A stretch of 64,000 bases of DNA from Propionibacteriaceae bacterium AM104-82 (GCA_027658995.1 JAQDQK010000007.1:81685-145684); one strand, 5' to 3'; shown: positions 25,491 through 34,936, counted from the stretch's first letter. Notes: a model not told the origin generated them from the letters alone. Numbers and translations are program-made.

Positions 25491-26675
25491 ATGAACCTCA
25501 GCCGCCGCACCGTCCTCGGTGCCACCCTCGGCGTCGCAGCCGTCGCTGCCACCACCGCCTGTTCCGCCAAGCCCGGCGGCGGAGGCGGGGGCGCGGCTCC
25601 GGCAGCCGACGAGATCAAGCTCGGCCTCAACTACGAGCTCTCCGGCGACGTCGCCACCTACGGCCAGGCCTCCGCCGTTGGCATCAAGATGGCCATCGAG
25701 GAGCTGAACGCCAAGGACGGCATCGGCGGCAAGAAGGTCAAGCTCGTCGAGTACGACAACAAGTCCGACGCGGCCGAGGCGACCACGCTCGCCAACAAGC
25801 TGATGTCCCAGGACAAGGTGCTGGCCTGCATGGGACCCGCCACCTCGGGCGGTTTCAAGGCCACCATCCCGGTCGCCAACAAGAACAAGATCCCCGTCGT
25901 GTCCGGCTCCGCCACCGCAGACGACGTCACCTGGGACGGCAAGACCGTCCAGGAGTACGCGTTCCGGATCTGCTTCAACGACTCCTTCCAGGGCACCGTG
26001 ATGGCCAAGTTCGCGGCGGAGAACCTGAAGGGCAAGACCGCCGTCATCATCAAGGACAACTCCAACGACTACTCCAAGGGCCTTGCGACCGCCTTCACGG
26101 AGGAGTTCGGCAAGCTCGGCGGCTCCATCGCGGGCGAGGAGGCCTTCGTCGCTGGCGACACCGACTTCAACACCATCCTGACCCGCATCAAGGGCCAGAC
26201 CTTCGACGTCATCTACCTGCCCGGCTACTACTCCGAGGCGGGCCTGATCATCAAGCAGGCCCGCGACCTGGGCATCACCGCCCCCGTGCTCGGCGGCGAC
26301 GGCTTCGACTCGCCCAAGCTCGAGGAACTGGGCGGCGCGGCCGCGCTCAACGACGTCTACTTCACCAACCACTACTCCTCCATCGACAAGGACCCGAAGG
26401 TCGTCGAGTTCATCGAGGCGTTCAAGAAGGCCAACGACGAGGAGCCCAACGCGTTCCACGCGCTCGGCTACGACCTGGGTCACTTCGTCGCCGACGCCGT
26501 GAGCCGGGCCTCCGAACTGACCGGCGAGGCCGTGCAGAAGGCCATGGCGGAGACCAAGGGCTTCGTGGGCGTCACCGGAACCTTCGACGTCGACGAGCAC
26601 CACAACCCCGTCAAGTCGATCGTCGTGATCGGGCTCAAGGACGGCAAGCAGGCCACCAGCGAGAAGGTCGGCTGA
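25491..26675 (+). CDS. livK: Branched-chain amino acid ABC transporter binding protein
   Basis: This is a 394-residue lipoprotein of the Leu/Ile/Val-binding type. The signal sequence starts MNLSRRTVLG, where the twin Arg suggests Tat export, and ends at Cys24. A Gly-rich linker follows, then the two-lobed ligand domain beginning EIKLGLNYELSGDVATYGQ. It is the first gene of a five-gene operon. The GGGAG ribosome site is six bases before the ATG. The exact ligand (amino acids, or urea or amides in some relatives) is not readable. Confidence 0.92.
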   Translation: MNLSRRTVLGATLGVAAVAATTACSAKPGGGGGGAAPAADEIKLGLNYELSGDVATYGQASAVGIKMAIEELNAKDGIGGKKVKLVEYDNKSDAAEATTLANKLMSQDKVLACMGPATSGGFKATIPVANKNKIPVVSGSATADDVTWDGKTVQEYAFRICFNDSFQGTVMAKFAAENLKGKTAVIIKDNSNDYSKGLATAFTEEFGKLGGSIAGEEAFVAGDTDFNTILTRIKGQTFDVIYLPGYYSEAGLIIKQARDLGITAPVLGGDGFDSPKLEELGGAAALNDVYFTNHYSSIDKDPKVVEFIEAFKKANDEEPNAFHALGYDLGHFVADAVSRASELTGEAVQKAMAETKGFVGVTGTFDVDEHHNPVKSIVVIGLKDGKQATSEKVG

Positions 26676-26739
26676 CCGAGCCGGACTGAGGGGCGCGGCC
26701 GGGTCTGACCCTGCCGCGCCCCGCCAGTGGGAGGGTGAC

Positions 26740-27624
26740 ATGACGGAGTTCCTGCAGCAGGTGATCAACAGCCTGTCGCTCGGCAGTATCTATGCGCTGA
26801 TCGCGCTCGGCTACACGATGGTCTACGGCATCATCAAGCTGATCAACTTCGCCCACGGCGAGGTGTACATGGTGGGCGCCTACGTCGGCTACGCCTCCAT
26901 GAGTTTCCTCAAGTTGGGCTTCTTCGAGTCGCTGATCCTGGCGATGATCGTGTGCACGGTGCTCGGCGTGGTGATCGAGCGGGTCGCGTACCGGCCACTC
27001 AGGAACTCGACGCGCATCGCGGCGCTGATCACGGCGATCGGCGTCTCCCTTCTGCTGCAGTACACGATGATGTTCTTCGTCGGGCCGGACCCGCGCGCCT
27101 ACCCGCCGATGCCGTCGTTCATGACCGGCTCCATCGACGTCGGCGGAATCATCATCAAGAACCAGCAGATCCTGATCATCGGCATCTCGGTGTTCCTGAT
27201 GATCGTGCTGCAGTTCATCGTCAAGAAGACGAAGATGGGCAAGGCCATGCGGGCCGTCTCGCAGGATCCCGACGCGGCGCGCCTGATGGGCATCAGCGTC
27301 GACCGCACCATCTCGTTCACCTTCGCGATCGGCTCCGCGCTCGCGGGCGCCGCTGGCGTCCTGGTCGGCGTCTACTACAACTCCATCAAGCCGCTGATGG
27401 GCATCGCCGTCGGCCTCAAGGCCTTCATCGCGGCGGTCTTCGGCGGCATCGGCATCATCCCCGGCGCACTGATCGGCGGCTACGTGATCGGCGGTTCCGA
27501 GACGCTCGTCTCCAGCCTCGGCTACTCGATGTTCAAGGACGGCGTCGTGTTCGCGATCCTGATCCTGATCCTGATCGTCAAGCCCGCTGGACTCCTCGGC
27601 AAGAACCGGAAGGAGAAGGTGTGA
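26740..27624 (+). CDS. livH: Branched-chain amino acid ABC transporter permease LivH
   Basis: This is a 294-residue inner-membrane permease with about eight hydrophobic segments. It starts with the family-typical FLQQVINSLSLGSIYALIA and has the ATPase-contact region MRAVSQDPDAARLMGI (near 168-183). The stop shares a base with the livM ATG, so translation is coupled. Confidence 0.94.
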   Translation: MTEFLQQVINSLSLGSIYALIALGYTMVYGIIKLINFAHGEVYMVGAYVGYASMSFLKLGFFESLILAMIVCTVLGVVIERVAYRPLRNSTRIAALITAIGVSLLLQYTMMFFVGPDPRAYPPMPSFMTGSIDVGGIIIKNQQILIIGISVFLMIVLQFIVKKTKMGKAMRAVSQDPDAARLMGISVDRTISFTFAIGSALAGAAGVLVGVYYNSIKPLMGIAVGLKAFIAAVFGGIGIIPGALIGGYVIGGSETLVSSLGYSMFKDGVVFAILILILIVKPAGLLGKNRKEKV

Positions 27625-28607
27625 TGTCGACCCTCACCCGGATCGGGCTGCGCGCCCTCCCCTTCGTCGCCTCCTACGCGATCGTGCTCGGCCTGATGAA
27701 CGCGGGCCTGATCGGAGACTATGTCTTCTCGATCATCGTCACGATCTGCATCAACATCATCCTCGCGGCCAGCCTCAACCTGGTGACCGGCTTCACCGGC
27801 CAGTTCTCGCTCGGCCACGCGGGCTTCATGTCGATCGGCGCCTACACCTGCGCGCTGATCTCCATCAACTTCGGCCCGACGCTCGGCGACGTGCCCGCCT
27901 TCCTGCTCGGCATGCTGGCAGGCGCCATCGCGGCGGCCCTGGTCGGCGCGCTCGTCGGCCTGCCGACGCTGCGACTGCGCGGCGACTACCTGGCCATCGC
28001 GACGCTCGGCATGGCCGAGATCATCCGCGTCGTGATGCTGAACCTGCCGATCACCAACGGCGCAGCCGGCCTGTCCGGCATCCCGCAGGTCGTCGACTGG
28101 AACTGGGCCTTCGGGTTCACCGCCCTGACCCTGATCGTGCTGTGGAACTACATCCGCAGTTCGCAGGGCCGCCGCGCCATCGCCGTGCGCGAGGACGAGA
28201 TCGCCGCTGAGGCGATCGGCGTCAACACGACCGCGTCCAAGGTGCAGGCCTTCACGATCGGCGCGTTCTTCGCAGGCATCGGCGGCGGCCTGTACGCCTC
28301 CTACTTCTACTTCATCAAGCCCGACCAGTTCGGCTTCATGAAGTCCATCGACATCCTCGTGATCGTGGTCCTCGGCGGCCTCGGCTCGCTGTCCGGCACC
28401 GTGATCGCCGCGATCCTGCTTGCGATCGTCTCGGTCGCGCTCAGCGAGTTCTCCGACATCCGGATGATCATCTACGCGCTGGTGCTCGTGCTCATCATGA
28501 TCTTCCGCCCCGGAGGCCTGATGGGATCGAAGGAGATCACCGACACGGTGCTCGGCAAGGCGTTCAGACGCGAGGGCAAGAAGGCGACCGTGGAGGAGGC
28601 CCGATGA
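27624..28607 (+). CDS. livM: Branched-chain amino acid ABC transporter permease LivM
   Basis: This is a 327-residue permease with about nine to ten membrane segments. LGHAGFMSIGAYTCAL (near 63-78) and the ATPase-contact loop AVREDEIAAEAIGVN (near 187-201) are LivM hallmarks. The hydrophilic C-terminus (residues 300-327) is cytoplasmic. The last four bases overlap livG. Confidence 0.94.
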   Translation: MSTLTRIGLRALPFVASYAIVLGLMNAGLIGDYVFSIIVTICINIILAASLNLVTGFTGQFSLGHAGFMSIGAYTCALISINFGPTLGDVPAFLLGMLAGAIAAALVGALVGLPTLRLRGDYLAIATLGMAEIIRVVMLNLPITNGAAGLSGIPQVVDWNWAFGFTALTLIVLWNYIRSSQGRRAIAVREDEIAAEAIGVNTTASKVQAFTIGAFFAGIGGGLYASYFYFIKPDQFGFMKSIDILVIVVLGGLGSLSGTVIAAILLAIVSVALSEFSDIRMIIYALVLVLIMIFRPGGLMGSKEITDTVLGKAFRREGKKATVEEAR

Positions 28608-29389
28608 GCCTGCTTGAAGTCAACAAACTGACCCGCAACTTCGGCGGCCTGACCGCCGTCTTCGAGGCGAACCTGCACCTCGACAAGGGCGAACTGATCG
28701 GCCTGATCGGCCCCAACGGCGCGGGCAAGACCACGCTGTTCAACCTGCTCACCGGCGTCTACCCGCCGTCGTCTGGCACCATCACGCTCGACATCGACGG
28801 CACCACCACCTCGCTCGGCGGCAAGGCCCCGCACCGGATCTGCGCCGCGGGCGTCGGCCGGACGTTCCAGAACATCCGCCTCTTCAAGGACCTGACGGTG
28901 CTGGAGAACGTGATGATCGCGCTGCAGCAGAACGTGCCGTACAACCTGTTCGCCTCCCTGCTGCACATCCCGCCCTACGGGGCAAGCGAGCGCCGGATCC
29001 GCGAGGAGAGCCAGGAACTGCTCGACCTGATGAGACTGGGAGGCAAGGCCAAGGAACTGGCCCGCAACCTGTCCTACGGCGAGCAGCGCCACCTGGAGAT
29101 CGCCCGGGCGCTCGCGACCCACCCGTCGCTGCTGCTGCTCGACGAGCCTGCCGCTGGCATGAACCCGGCGGAGACCGCGGAACTGACCGGGCTGATCGCC
29201 GAACTGCGCCGCGACTTCGGCCTGACGATCCTGCTCATCGAGCACGACATGAGCCTCGTGATGAAGATCTGTGAGCGCATCTACGTGCTCGACCACGGCA
29301 TCGTGATCGCGTCGGGCACCCCCGACGAGGTTCGCAACAACCCGAAGGTCATCGAGGCCTATCTGGGAGAGGAGGCCCCGAGTGCTTGA
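28604..29389 (+). CDS. livG: Branched-chain amino acid ABC transporter ATPase LivG
   Basis: This is a 261-residue ABC ATPase. Walker A is GPNGAGKTTLFN (near 35-46), the signature is LSYGEQRHLEIARAL (near 156-170) and Walker B is LLLLDEPAAGMNP (near 177). The His switch is in IEHDMSLV. It pairs with LivF. The end overlaps livF by eight bases. Confidence 0.95.
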   Translation: MSLLEVNKLTRNFGGLTAVFEANLHLDKGELIGLIGPNGAGKTTLFNLLTGVYPPSSGTITLDIDGTTTSLGGKAPHRICAAGVGRTFQNIRLFKDLTVLENVMIALQQNVPYNLFASLLHIPPYGASERRIREESQELLDLMRLGGKAKELARNLSYGEQRHLEIARALATHPSLLLLDEPAAGMNPAETAELTGLIAELRRDFGLTILLIEHDMSLVMKICERIYVLDHGIVIASGTPDEVRNNPKVIEAYLGEEAPSA

Positions 29390-30080
29390 GGTCAAGGACC
29401 TGGCCGTCCACTTCGGCGTCATCAACGCCATCAAGTCCATCTCGTTCAACGTCGACGAGGGCGAGATCGTCACCCTGATCGGCGCCAACGGCGCCGGAAA
29501 AACCACCACGCTGCGGGCGCTGTCCGGGTTGAAGCGGCCGTCGGCTGGCTCCATCACGCTCGAGGGCAAGGACATCACCAACCTGTCCGCGCAGGACCGC
29601 GTCCGCCGCGGCATGTCGCACGTGCCCGAAGGCAGACGGATCTTCCCCGACATGACGGTGCTCGAGAACCTCGAACTTGGCGCCTTCCTGCGCAAGGACG
29701 CCGTCGCGAGCGACTACGACGAGGTCTACCAGCGGTTCCCGATCCTGGCCGAGCGCCGCAAGCAACTCGCGGGCACCCTCTCGGGAGGCGAGCAGCAGAT
29801 GCTCGCCATGGGCAGGGCGCTGATGGCCAAGCCGCGACTGCTGCTGCTCGACGAGCCGTCGATGGGCCTCGCTCCCCTGCTTGTGCAGGAGATCTTCGAC
29901 ATCATCGTCCGGATCAACAAGGCGGGCACGACGGTGCTGCTCGTGGAGCAGAACGCCAACATCGCACTGCAGATCGCCAACCGCGCCTACGTGCTGGAGA
30001 CCGGCTCGGTCGTGCTGTCCGGCCCGGCGGCGGAGCTGGCGGCCACCGACGAGGTGAAGAAGGCCTACCTCGGCGGCTGA
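29382..30080 (+). CDS. livF: Branched-chain amino acid ABC transporter ATPase LivF
   Basis: This is a 232-residue ABC ATPase. Walker A is GANGAGKTTTLRAL (near 35), the signature is LSGGEQQMLAMGRAL (near 131) and Walker B is LLLLDEPSMGLAP (near 151). The GTG start at 29382 lies inside livG with GAGAGGAGG just upstream. It ends the operon. A weak GAGGAC/GTCCTC hairpin at 30079-30100 may end the transcript. Confidence 0.95.
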   Translation: MLEVKDLAVHFGVINAIKSISFNVDEGEIVTLIGANGAGKTTTLRALSGLKRPSAGSITLEGKDITNLSAQDRVRRGMSHVPEGRRIFPDMTVLENLELGAFLRKDAVASDYDEVYQRFPILAERRKQLAGTLSGGEQQMLAMGRALMAKPRLLLLDEPSMGLAPLLVQEIFDIIVRINKAGTTVLLVEQNANIALQIANRAYVLETGSVVLSGPAAELAATDEVKKAYLGG

Positions 30081-30100
30081 GGACGCCTTTCGGGGTCCTC
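30079..30100 (+). terminator. Weak hairpin at the end of the liv operon
   Basis: GAGGAC and GTCCTC pair across a ten-base loop, starting in the livF stop codon. The stem has only six pairs. Confidence 0.35.
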
Positions 30101-30199
30101 GACGGACCCACCAGGAGCGCGACCATTAGGCTGGATCGCGAGCCGCAAACGCTCGCCGACCGATGTGGCTCGGCGAAGGACTCAAGCTCGGAGGAAGAG

Positions 30200-30844
30200 A
30201 TGTTCGTCAAGCAGCGGATGACCACCAACCCGTTCACGGTCACCCCCGACCACTCGATCCCTGACGCGCTGTCGGTGATGACCGAACGCGGCGTCCGTCA
30301 CCTGCCGGTGGTCGAGGGAAGGCGCGTCGTCGGCGTCATCTCCCGCAACGACATCGCGGCGGCGTCGCCGTCGAAGGCCACGACGCTCAGCGCCCAGGAG
30401 GCCACCTACCTGATCTCGAAGCTGAAGGTCGGCAAGGTGATGAGCACCCCGCCGGTGGTGATCTCCCCCGACGCGCTTCTGGAGGAGGCCGCCGTCATCC
30501 TGCGCGACGGCAAGATCGAGATGCTGCCGGTGGTCGAGGGTGACGAACTGATCGGCGTCATCACCGAGTCCGACATCCTCGATTCCTTCATCGACCTGCT
30601 CGGCTTCCGCGACCACGGCACCCGCCTGACGATCGAGGCGAAGGACGAGCCGGGCGGCCTCAGCAAGCTGACGGGCATCACCGCAGCGCACCAGGCCAAC
30701 ATCCAGCACCTCGCCGTGCACCGGGGCAACCTGGACACCAGCGTCGTGGTGGTGGGCCTGAACACGCGCAACACCGAGGCCATCGAGGCCGACCTCGCGG
30801 AGGCAGGGATGAAGATCCTGGCGCGCCGCGTCAACCTCGACTGA
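30200..30844 (+). CDS. CBS-pair and ACT domain protein
   Basis: This 214-residue cytoplasmic sensor has two CBS motifs (about residues 1-60 and 75-135, each with the HLPVVEG/MLPVVEG pattern) and a C-terminal ACT-like domain (about 145-212). The layout resembles AcuB. CBS pairs bind adenine nucleotides and ACT domains often bind amino acids, so regulation by amino acid state is plausible next to the liv operon. The target is unknown. GAGGAAGAG precedes the ATG. Confidence 0.85.
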   Translation: MFVKQRMTTNPFTVTPDHSIPDALSVMTERGVRHLPVVEGRRVVGVISRNDIAAASPSKATTLSAQEATYLISKLKVGKVMSTPPVVISPDALLEEAAVILRDGKIEMLPVVEGDELIGVITESDILDSFIDLLGFRDHGTRLTIEAKDEPGGLSKLTGITAAHQANIQHLAVHRGNLDTSVVVVGLNTRNTEAIEADLAEAGMKILARRVNLD

Positions 30845-30879
30845 CCCTCCCCTGCCGCGCTCGGGCCCGGGTTGGCTGT

Positions 30880-30967
30880 GGCGTTGAGCAGTAGTCCACG
30901 TTCGTTGCCGGTTTCGTGGCGTTCGAACGTGCAAACCGCAACCGAGGCCATGATGCTGCTCAACGCC
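30880..30967. repeat. 88-base palindromic element, copy 3 (type A)
   Basis: It starts GGCGTTGAGCAGTAGTCCAC, identical to copy 1 over the first 20 bases, and ends CTGCTCAACGCC. It lies between the convergent CBS-ACT and Rho_N-like genes. Confidence 0.87.
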
Positions 30968-31004
30968 AGACCCGCTCCCGCGCAAGGGCGCGCGGGCGAG
31001 CCGT

Positions 31005-31277
31005 TCAGTGGTGACGCAGGGCGTCGATCAGCTCCGCCTTTGTCATCTTCGACCGGCCGGAGATCTCCAACTCGGCCGCCCGTTTGCGCAACTCGTCGAC
31101 CGTGCGGTCCTCATAGTCCTCAGCCGAGCCGCCCTTGTGGCCGACCGCGCTGCGCGACGTGGCCGCCGCCGCGTTGGCGATGCGGGCCGACTTCTCCTTG
31201 GAGTTGCCCTCGTCCCGCAACGCCTCGTACATTTCCTTGTCCTTGACGCTGGGGCCAGGATCCCTCTTGCCAGGCAT
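31005..31277 (-). CDS. Small Rho_N-like (SAP/LEM-type) protein
   Basis: This 90-residue basic protein has an N-terminal helical part (MYEALRDEGNSKEKSARIANA) of the DUF7218 type and a C-terminal Rho_N-like motif (TVDELRKRAAELEISGRSKM and onward) as found in nucleic-acid-associated proteins. AGAAGGAGG precedes the ATG. Similar small proteins are conserved in actinobacteria without known function. Confidence 0.8.
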   Translation of the reverse strand: MPGKRDPGPSVKDKEMYEALRDEGNSKEKSARIANAAAATSRSAVGHKGGSAEDYEDRTVDELRKRAAELEISGRSKMTKAELIDALRHH

Positions 31278-31390
31278 GGCTGCCTCCTTCTGGGTAGCTC
31301 TCGACGCTACGCCGAAGGCCGTCAAATGGGAACCCCCTCCCCCGCCGCGGGCGGCCGGGCTCGGCCCGGGCGTGTCGATGACCGGTGGCC

Positions 31391-31840
31391 TCAACGCCAA
31401 CTGATCCACCGCGGCACGCGACCCACGTAGCGGGCGTAGGCCTTGCCGAAGCGCGACATCAGCGCGTCCTCCTCGTGCTCGATCTGCGGCGTGACGGCAG
31501 CGACGAAGCCCGCCGCGGGAAGGGCAGCGGTGAGCGAGCCACGCCACAGCGCGTGCGCGACGAGCAGGCCAGCGAAGCCAAGGTAGATGGGGTTGCGGGT
31601 CAGCCGGTTGGGGCCCGTTGTGATCAGGGTGCTCGAGCGGTCGGGGCGCGCAGGGTCGATCGTGGTGTCGCCGAGCCGGAACTGGGCGACCGTGCCGCCC
31701 ATCAGCGCGAGCGACACCCCACCGACGGCGACCCCGGCCGCCCTGGCGAGCGCGGGCGCCGGGGTGTCTCGCTTCTTCCGCACGATCAGCGACTGTGCGA
31801 GCCAGGCGAGGGTGAACGGGACGGGCGGTGGGATGTGCAT
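31391..31840 (-). CDS. Membrane methyltransferase, ICMT/PEMT-like
   Basis: This 149-residue integral membrane protein has about four hydrophobic segments. The C-terminal motif TRNPIYLG...PQIEHEEDALMSRFGKAY matches the SAM-binding end of isoprenylcysteine carboxyl methyltransferase-like and phospholipid methyltransferase-like proteins. The methyl acceptor is unknown. An AGGAG-type ribosome site precedes the ATG. Confidence 0.8.
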   Translation of the reverse strand: MHIPPPVPFTLAWLAQSLIVRKKRDTPAPALARAAGVAVGGVSLALMGGTVAQFRLGDTTIDPARPDRSSTLITTGPNRLTRNPIYLGFAGLLVAHALWRGSLTAALPAAGFVAAVTPQIEHEEDALMSRFGKAYARYVGRVPRWISWR

Positions 31841-31879
31841 ATCGGAACTCTCCTTGTCGGTGCCGCCCCGCGGGCGACG

Positions 31880-32818
31880 TCAGGCTGGTCGCGTCATCGT
31901 CACGGTGGTCTGCTTGGCGACAAACCCCAGCCTCTCGTACAGGCGGGTCGCGCCGGTCGGCGATTCGGAATCGACGTCGAGGCCGACGACCGTGATGCCG
32001 TCGACGTCGCGCGCCAGTTCGAGCGACCTGGCAAGCGCCCTGGTCGCCAGCCCCGTGCCGCGCGCCTCGCGGATCGTGCCGACAAGGCCGACCCACAGTT
32101 CCTGCGGTTCGTACTGGCTGACAAGCACGTACGCGTCGACCGAGCCGTCGTCGCGGCGCGAGATGGTCGAGACCTGCGGCCGCGCCGGGCGACCGGCGTA
32201 GACGTCGTGCCACCGCTCGGCGGTCCACGGCGCGAAGCCCCAGTGGTCGGCGAAGGCCGCGTTGTGGGCGACCCGGACGGCCTCCTCGTCCTCGGGCGTC
32301 GGCGAGGCGAGGCCCGCCAAGTCGACGTCGAGTCGCTCGCCGGGATTGTCGCGTTCCATCAGCGTGAAGAAGCGCACCGGCAGGTACCCGCGCGCCTTCA
32401 GCATCCGGTACGCAGACGACCCCTCGAGCCCGGCCGAGACGCGCAGCAGCCCGGTCGACCCGGGGTTGCGGGCGAGGTTCAGTTCGACCGCCCTCGCCTC
32501 CGCCCTGTCCATCAGGGCCCGGCCGATCCCGCGGCCGCGCCACTGAGGCCGGACGCCTCCGTCGATCTGGAGGCGCACCTCCCCGTCATCTCCCGCGGTG
32601 AATCCGACGCGCAACTGCCCGAAGGCGACAAGATCGTCGCCGTCCCAGACGGCCCACGTGTCGGTCGCGGGCGTCATGCCCGCCTCGGTGAGTTCCTCGG
32701 CCAGGTCCTCTGCCTCGTAGAACTCCTGTGTCTGGTCGGCGCGCGCCAGTTCGTTGGTGAGGTCGGCCCACTGCCCGACGGTGTCGGCGGTGAGGTGCGA
32801 CCAGGTCAGTTCGCCCAT
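31880..32818 (-). CDS. Double-GNAT acetyltransferase
   Basis: This 312-residue protein has two GNAT domains in tandem. The N-terminal one has QWRGRGIGRALMDRAE (near 92-107) and the C-terminal one has REARGTGLATRALARSLE (near 243-260). The layout resembles MshD of mycothiol synthesis, but length similarity alone does not establish that role and other double-GNAT proteins are common. No signal peptide is seen. Confidence 0.85.
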   Translation of the reverse strand: MGELTWSHLTADTVGQWADLTNELARADQTQEFYEAEDLAEELTEAGMTPATDTWAVWDGDDLVAFGQLRVGFTAGDDGEVRLQIDGGVRPQWRGRGIGRALMDRAEARAVELNLARNPGSTGLLRVSAGLEGSSAYRMLKARGYLPVRFFTLMERDNPGERLDVDLAGLASPTPEDEEAVRVAHNAAFADHWGFAPWTAERWHDVYAGRPARPQVSTISRRDDGSVDAYVLVSQYEPQELWVGLVGTIREARGTGLATRALARSLELARDVDGITVVGLDVDSESPTGATRLYERLGFVAKQTTVTMTRPA

Positions 32819-32835
32819 GTCGCCATCCTGGCCGA

Positions 32836-33264
32836 TCAGCCGTGCAGGTAGTTGACCAGGTGCTCCTGTTCGGCCTGCAACTGGTCGATCCGGTTCTTGA
32901 CGAGGTCGCCGATGGACACGATCGCCGCGAGGTGCCCGTCGACGAGGACCGGCAGGTGCCTGATCCTCAGTTCGGTCATGGTGGCGGCGATGTCGGCGAG
33001 GTCATCGTCCATGCCGCAGGTGTGCACCTCGGGGGTCATGATGGCCGAGATCGGCTGGCCGAGCACCTCGGCGCCGAACCGGGCGAGGGCGCGGACCACG
33101 TCACGCTCCCCCACGATCCCGGCGACCCCGCCGTCGGCCCCCGCGACCACGACCGCGCCGATGTTGTTGTCCGTGAGGAGGCCCACCAGGTGGGCCACGT
33201 CGTCGTCGGGTCGCGCCGTGACGACCGCACTGCCCTTGTGGTTGATGACGTCTGTGATCCGCAT
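32836..33264 (-). CDS. CBS-pair protein
   Basis: This 142-residue protein is essentially two CBS motifs (residues about 5-60 and 72-125). The repeat signatures are NNIGAVVVAG and RHLPVLVDG. Stand-alone CBS pairs bind AMP, ATP or related ligands, and the partner here is unknown. A TAGCGT box five bases before the ATG suggests its own leaderless promoter. Confidence 0.88.
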   Translation of the reverse strand: MRITDVINHKGSAVVTARPDDDVAHLVGLLTDNNIGAVVVAGADGGVAGIVGERDVVRALARFGAEVLGQPISAIMTPEVHTCGMDDDLADIAATMTELRIRHLPVLVDGHLAAIVSIGDLVKNRIDQLQAEQEHLVNYLHG

Positions 33265-33269
33265 GCCTC

Positions 33270-33275
33270 ACGCTA
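33270..33275 (-). promoter_or_regulatory. -10 box (TAGCGT) for the CBS gene
   Basis: TAGCGT lies five bases before ATG 33264 on the minus strand. A GAGGCG/CGCCTC inverted repeat at 33277-33299 lies just upstream and may end the cysE operon. Confidence 0.45.
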
Positions 33276-33311
33276 ACGCCTCCCCGCCTGGGCGAGGCGG
33301 AAATCGGGCGA

Positions 33312-34124
33312 TCAGGCCAGCGCCGAACCAAGCGTTTCGGCGGCCCCGCGGAGCCACAGTTCGCGGCGCCGGATCGCGTCGCCGACCCCCTCGTCCCACA
33401 TCCTCGCCCAGCCTCCGCCGAGGCGCCGCGCGCGGTCCCGCATCGAGAACCAGGAACGCTCAGCGTTCGAGATCGACGCGGGCACCAGCCAGGCGCGATC
33501 CTCCGCGTCCATCCCGTAGGCGTCGACCAACTCCCTGCCGCGTTCGGCGACGTCGACGCCGTCGAAGGCAGGGTCGCGATCCTCGGGTGCCTGCCATCCG
33601 CCCCACCACTGCAGCAGGTTGACGACCTCGTCGACGCGCGAACTCGGCCGCGTCAGGTCGAAGTCGATCAGGGCGAACGCCACCCCGTCGCGGAAGACCG
33701 TGTTCTCGGGGGTGACGTCCCGATGCCCGAGGAACGTCGGGGGCGGGCCGACCGGCTCGGGAGATCCCTCGGGGCGCGGGCCCGCGGTTGCGCCGTCGGG
33801 CAGGCCCAGGTCGAGCATCGCGTCGTCGAGTCGGCGCAGCAACCGGGCGACCGAGCGGCCCCGCTCCAGGTCGCCCACCCACGACGGCCACGGCCGACCT
33901 GCGACCTCGCCGTCGACGAAGGTCAGGATCTCGCGGCCACGGTCGTCGATGCCGAGCAGCCTGGGCGCGCCGTCGAAGCCGCGCGCCTCGAGGTGTCGCA
34001 GCACCAGGTGCACCTGGTCGCTGTGGTCTCCGAGCGGGCGCCGGACGGTGTCACCGAGACGCACCACGCCCTCGGTGACATCGCCGCCCGGGAGCGGGAT
34101 CTCCTCGGTGGGGTCTAGATGCAT
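33312..34124 (-). CDS. APH-family phosphotransferase (kinase-like)
   Basis: This 270-residue protein has the aminoglycoside phosphotransferase fold: the catalytic loop GHRDVTPENTVF (near 138-149) and the metal-binding LIDFDLTRP (near 156-164). Typical Brenner-type His-Gly-Asp is replaced by Gly-His-Arg-Asp, still within family variation. The substrate is unknown and resistance should not be assumed. The start lies 10 bases inside cysE. Confidence 0.85.
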   Translation of the reverse strand: MHLDPTEEIPLPGGDVTEGVVRLGDTVRRPLGDHSDQVHLVLRHLEARGFDGAPRLLGIDDRGREILTFVDGEVAGRPWPSWVGDLERGRSVARLLRRLDDAMLDLGLPDGATAGPRPEGSPEPVGPPPTFLGHRDVTPENTVFRDGVAFALIDFDLTRPSSRVDEVVNLLQWWGGWQAPEDRDPAFDGVDVAERGRELVDAYGMDAEDRAWLVPASISNAERSWFSMRDRARRLGGGWARMWDEGVGDAIRRRELWLRGAAETLGSALA

Positions 34125-34936
34125 GGGTCGAACGCGTCGAGCGCCTCGAAGTTCTGGTTCATGTCGAAGGCAGGCAGCGACGTGGCGGGCACGTTGACGA
34201 CCTTTGCGGGGACGCCCGCGACCGTCGTGTGGTCGGGCACGTCTTTGAGGACGACGGAGCCGGCGCCGATCTTTGCGCAGTCGCCGATCCTGATGTTGCC
34301 GAGGATCTTGGCGCCTGCACCGATCAGCACGCCGCGGCCGATCTTCGGGTGACGGTCGCCGCCCTCCTTCCCGGAGCCGCCGAGGGTGACCTCGTGCAGC
34401 ATCGAGAAGTCGTCGTCGACGACGGCGGTCTCACCGATCACGACGCTGGTGGCGTGGTCGAACATGATGCCCTTGCCGAGCCGGGCACCGGGGTGGATGT
34501 CGACGGCCCACACCTCCGAGATGCGCGACTGCAGGTACCAGGCGAGCGCCTTGCGGCCCTGCGTCCAGTAGTGGTGCGCGACGCGGTAGGCCTGGATGGC
34601 CTGGAAGCCCTTGAAGTAGAGCAGCGGGTTGGCGTAGCCGGGGCAGGCGGGGTCGCGCGAGACGACGGCCTGCAGGTCGGCGAGGATCGCGCGCTGGATG
34701 CACTCGTCCTCCTGCAGCACGTCGAAGAAGATGTCGCGCAGCCCGAGCGCGGGCAGCGTCGAGTTCTCCAACTTGCTCGCAAGCAGGTAGCTCAGCGACT
34801 CCTCGATGTCGGGCTGGCTGAGCACCGTCGCGTGCAGGAACCCGGCGAGCAGCGGCTCGTTGGCCGCCGCGACGGCGCACTCCGACTTGATCGACTCCCA
34901 GACCTGGTCGTCGGGGACGATGAGCGCGGGATCCAT
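34115..34936 (-). CDS. cysE: Serine O-acetyltransferase
   Basis: This 273-residue enzyme makes O-acetylserine for cysteine synthesis. The N-terminal helical domain (residues 1-135) and C-terminal hexapeptide beta helix (about 140-250, with DIHPGARLGKG and LHEVTLGGSGKEGGDRHPKI) give the long E. coli-like form. The C-terminal tail after residue 250 is where CysK normally binds and ends in Asp-Pro-Cys-Ile. The ATG at 34936 has GGAGGG upstream; an in-frame start nine codons earlier is rejected. Confidence 0.94.
   Translation of the reverse strand: MDPALIVPDDQVWESIKSECAVAAANEPLLAGFLHATVLSQPDIEESLSYLLASKLENSTLPALGLRDIFFDVLQEDECIQRAILADLQAVVSRDPACPGYANPLLYFKGFQAIQAYRVAHHYWTQGRKALAWYLQSRISEVWAVDIHPGARLGKGIMFDHATSVVIGETAVVDDDFSMLHEVTLGGSGKEGGDRHPKIGRGVLIGAGAKILGNIRIGDCAKIGAGSVVLKDVPDHTTVAGVPAKVVNVPATSLPAFDMNQNFEALDAFDPCI

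Noticed and set aside
33312..34124. An antibiotic resistance gene of the APH type.
   Set aside because: The fold is shared by many kinases with other substrates and the context (cysE, CBS) gives no support for resistance.
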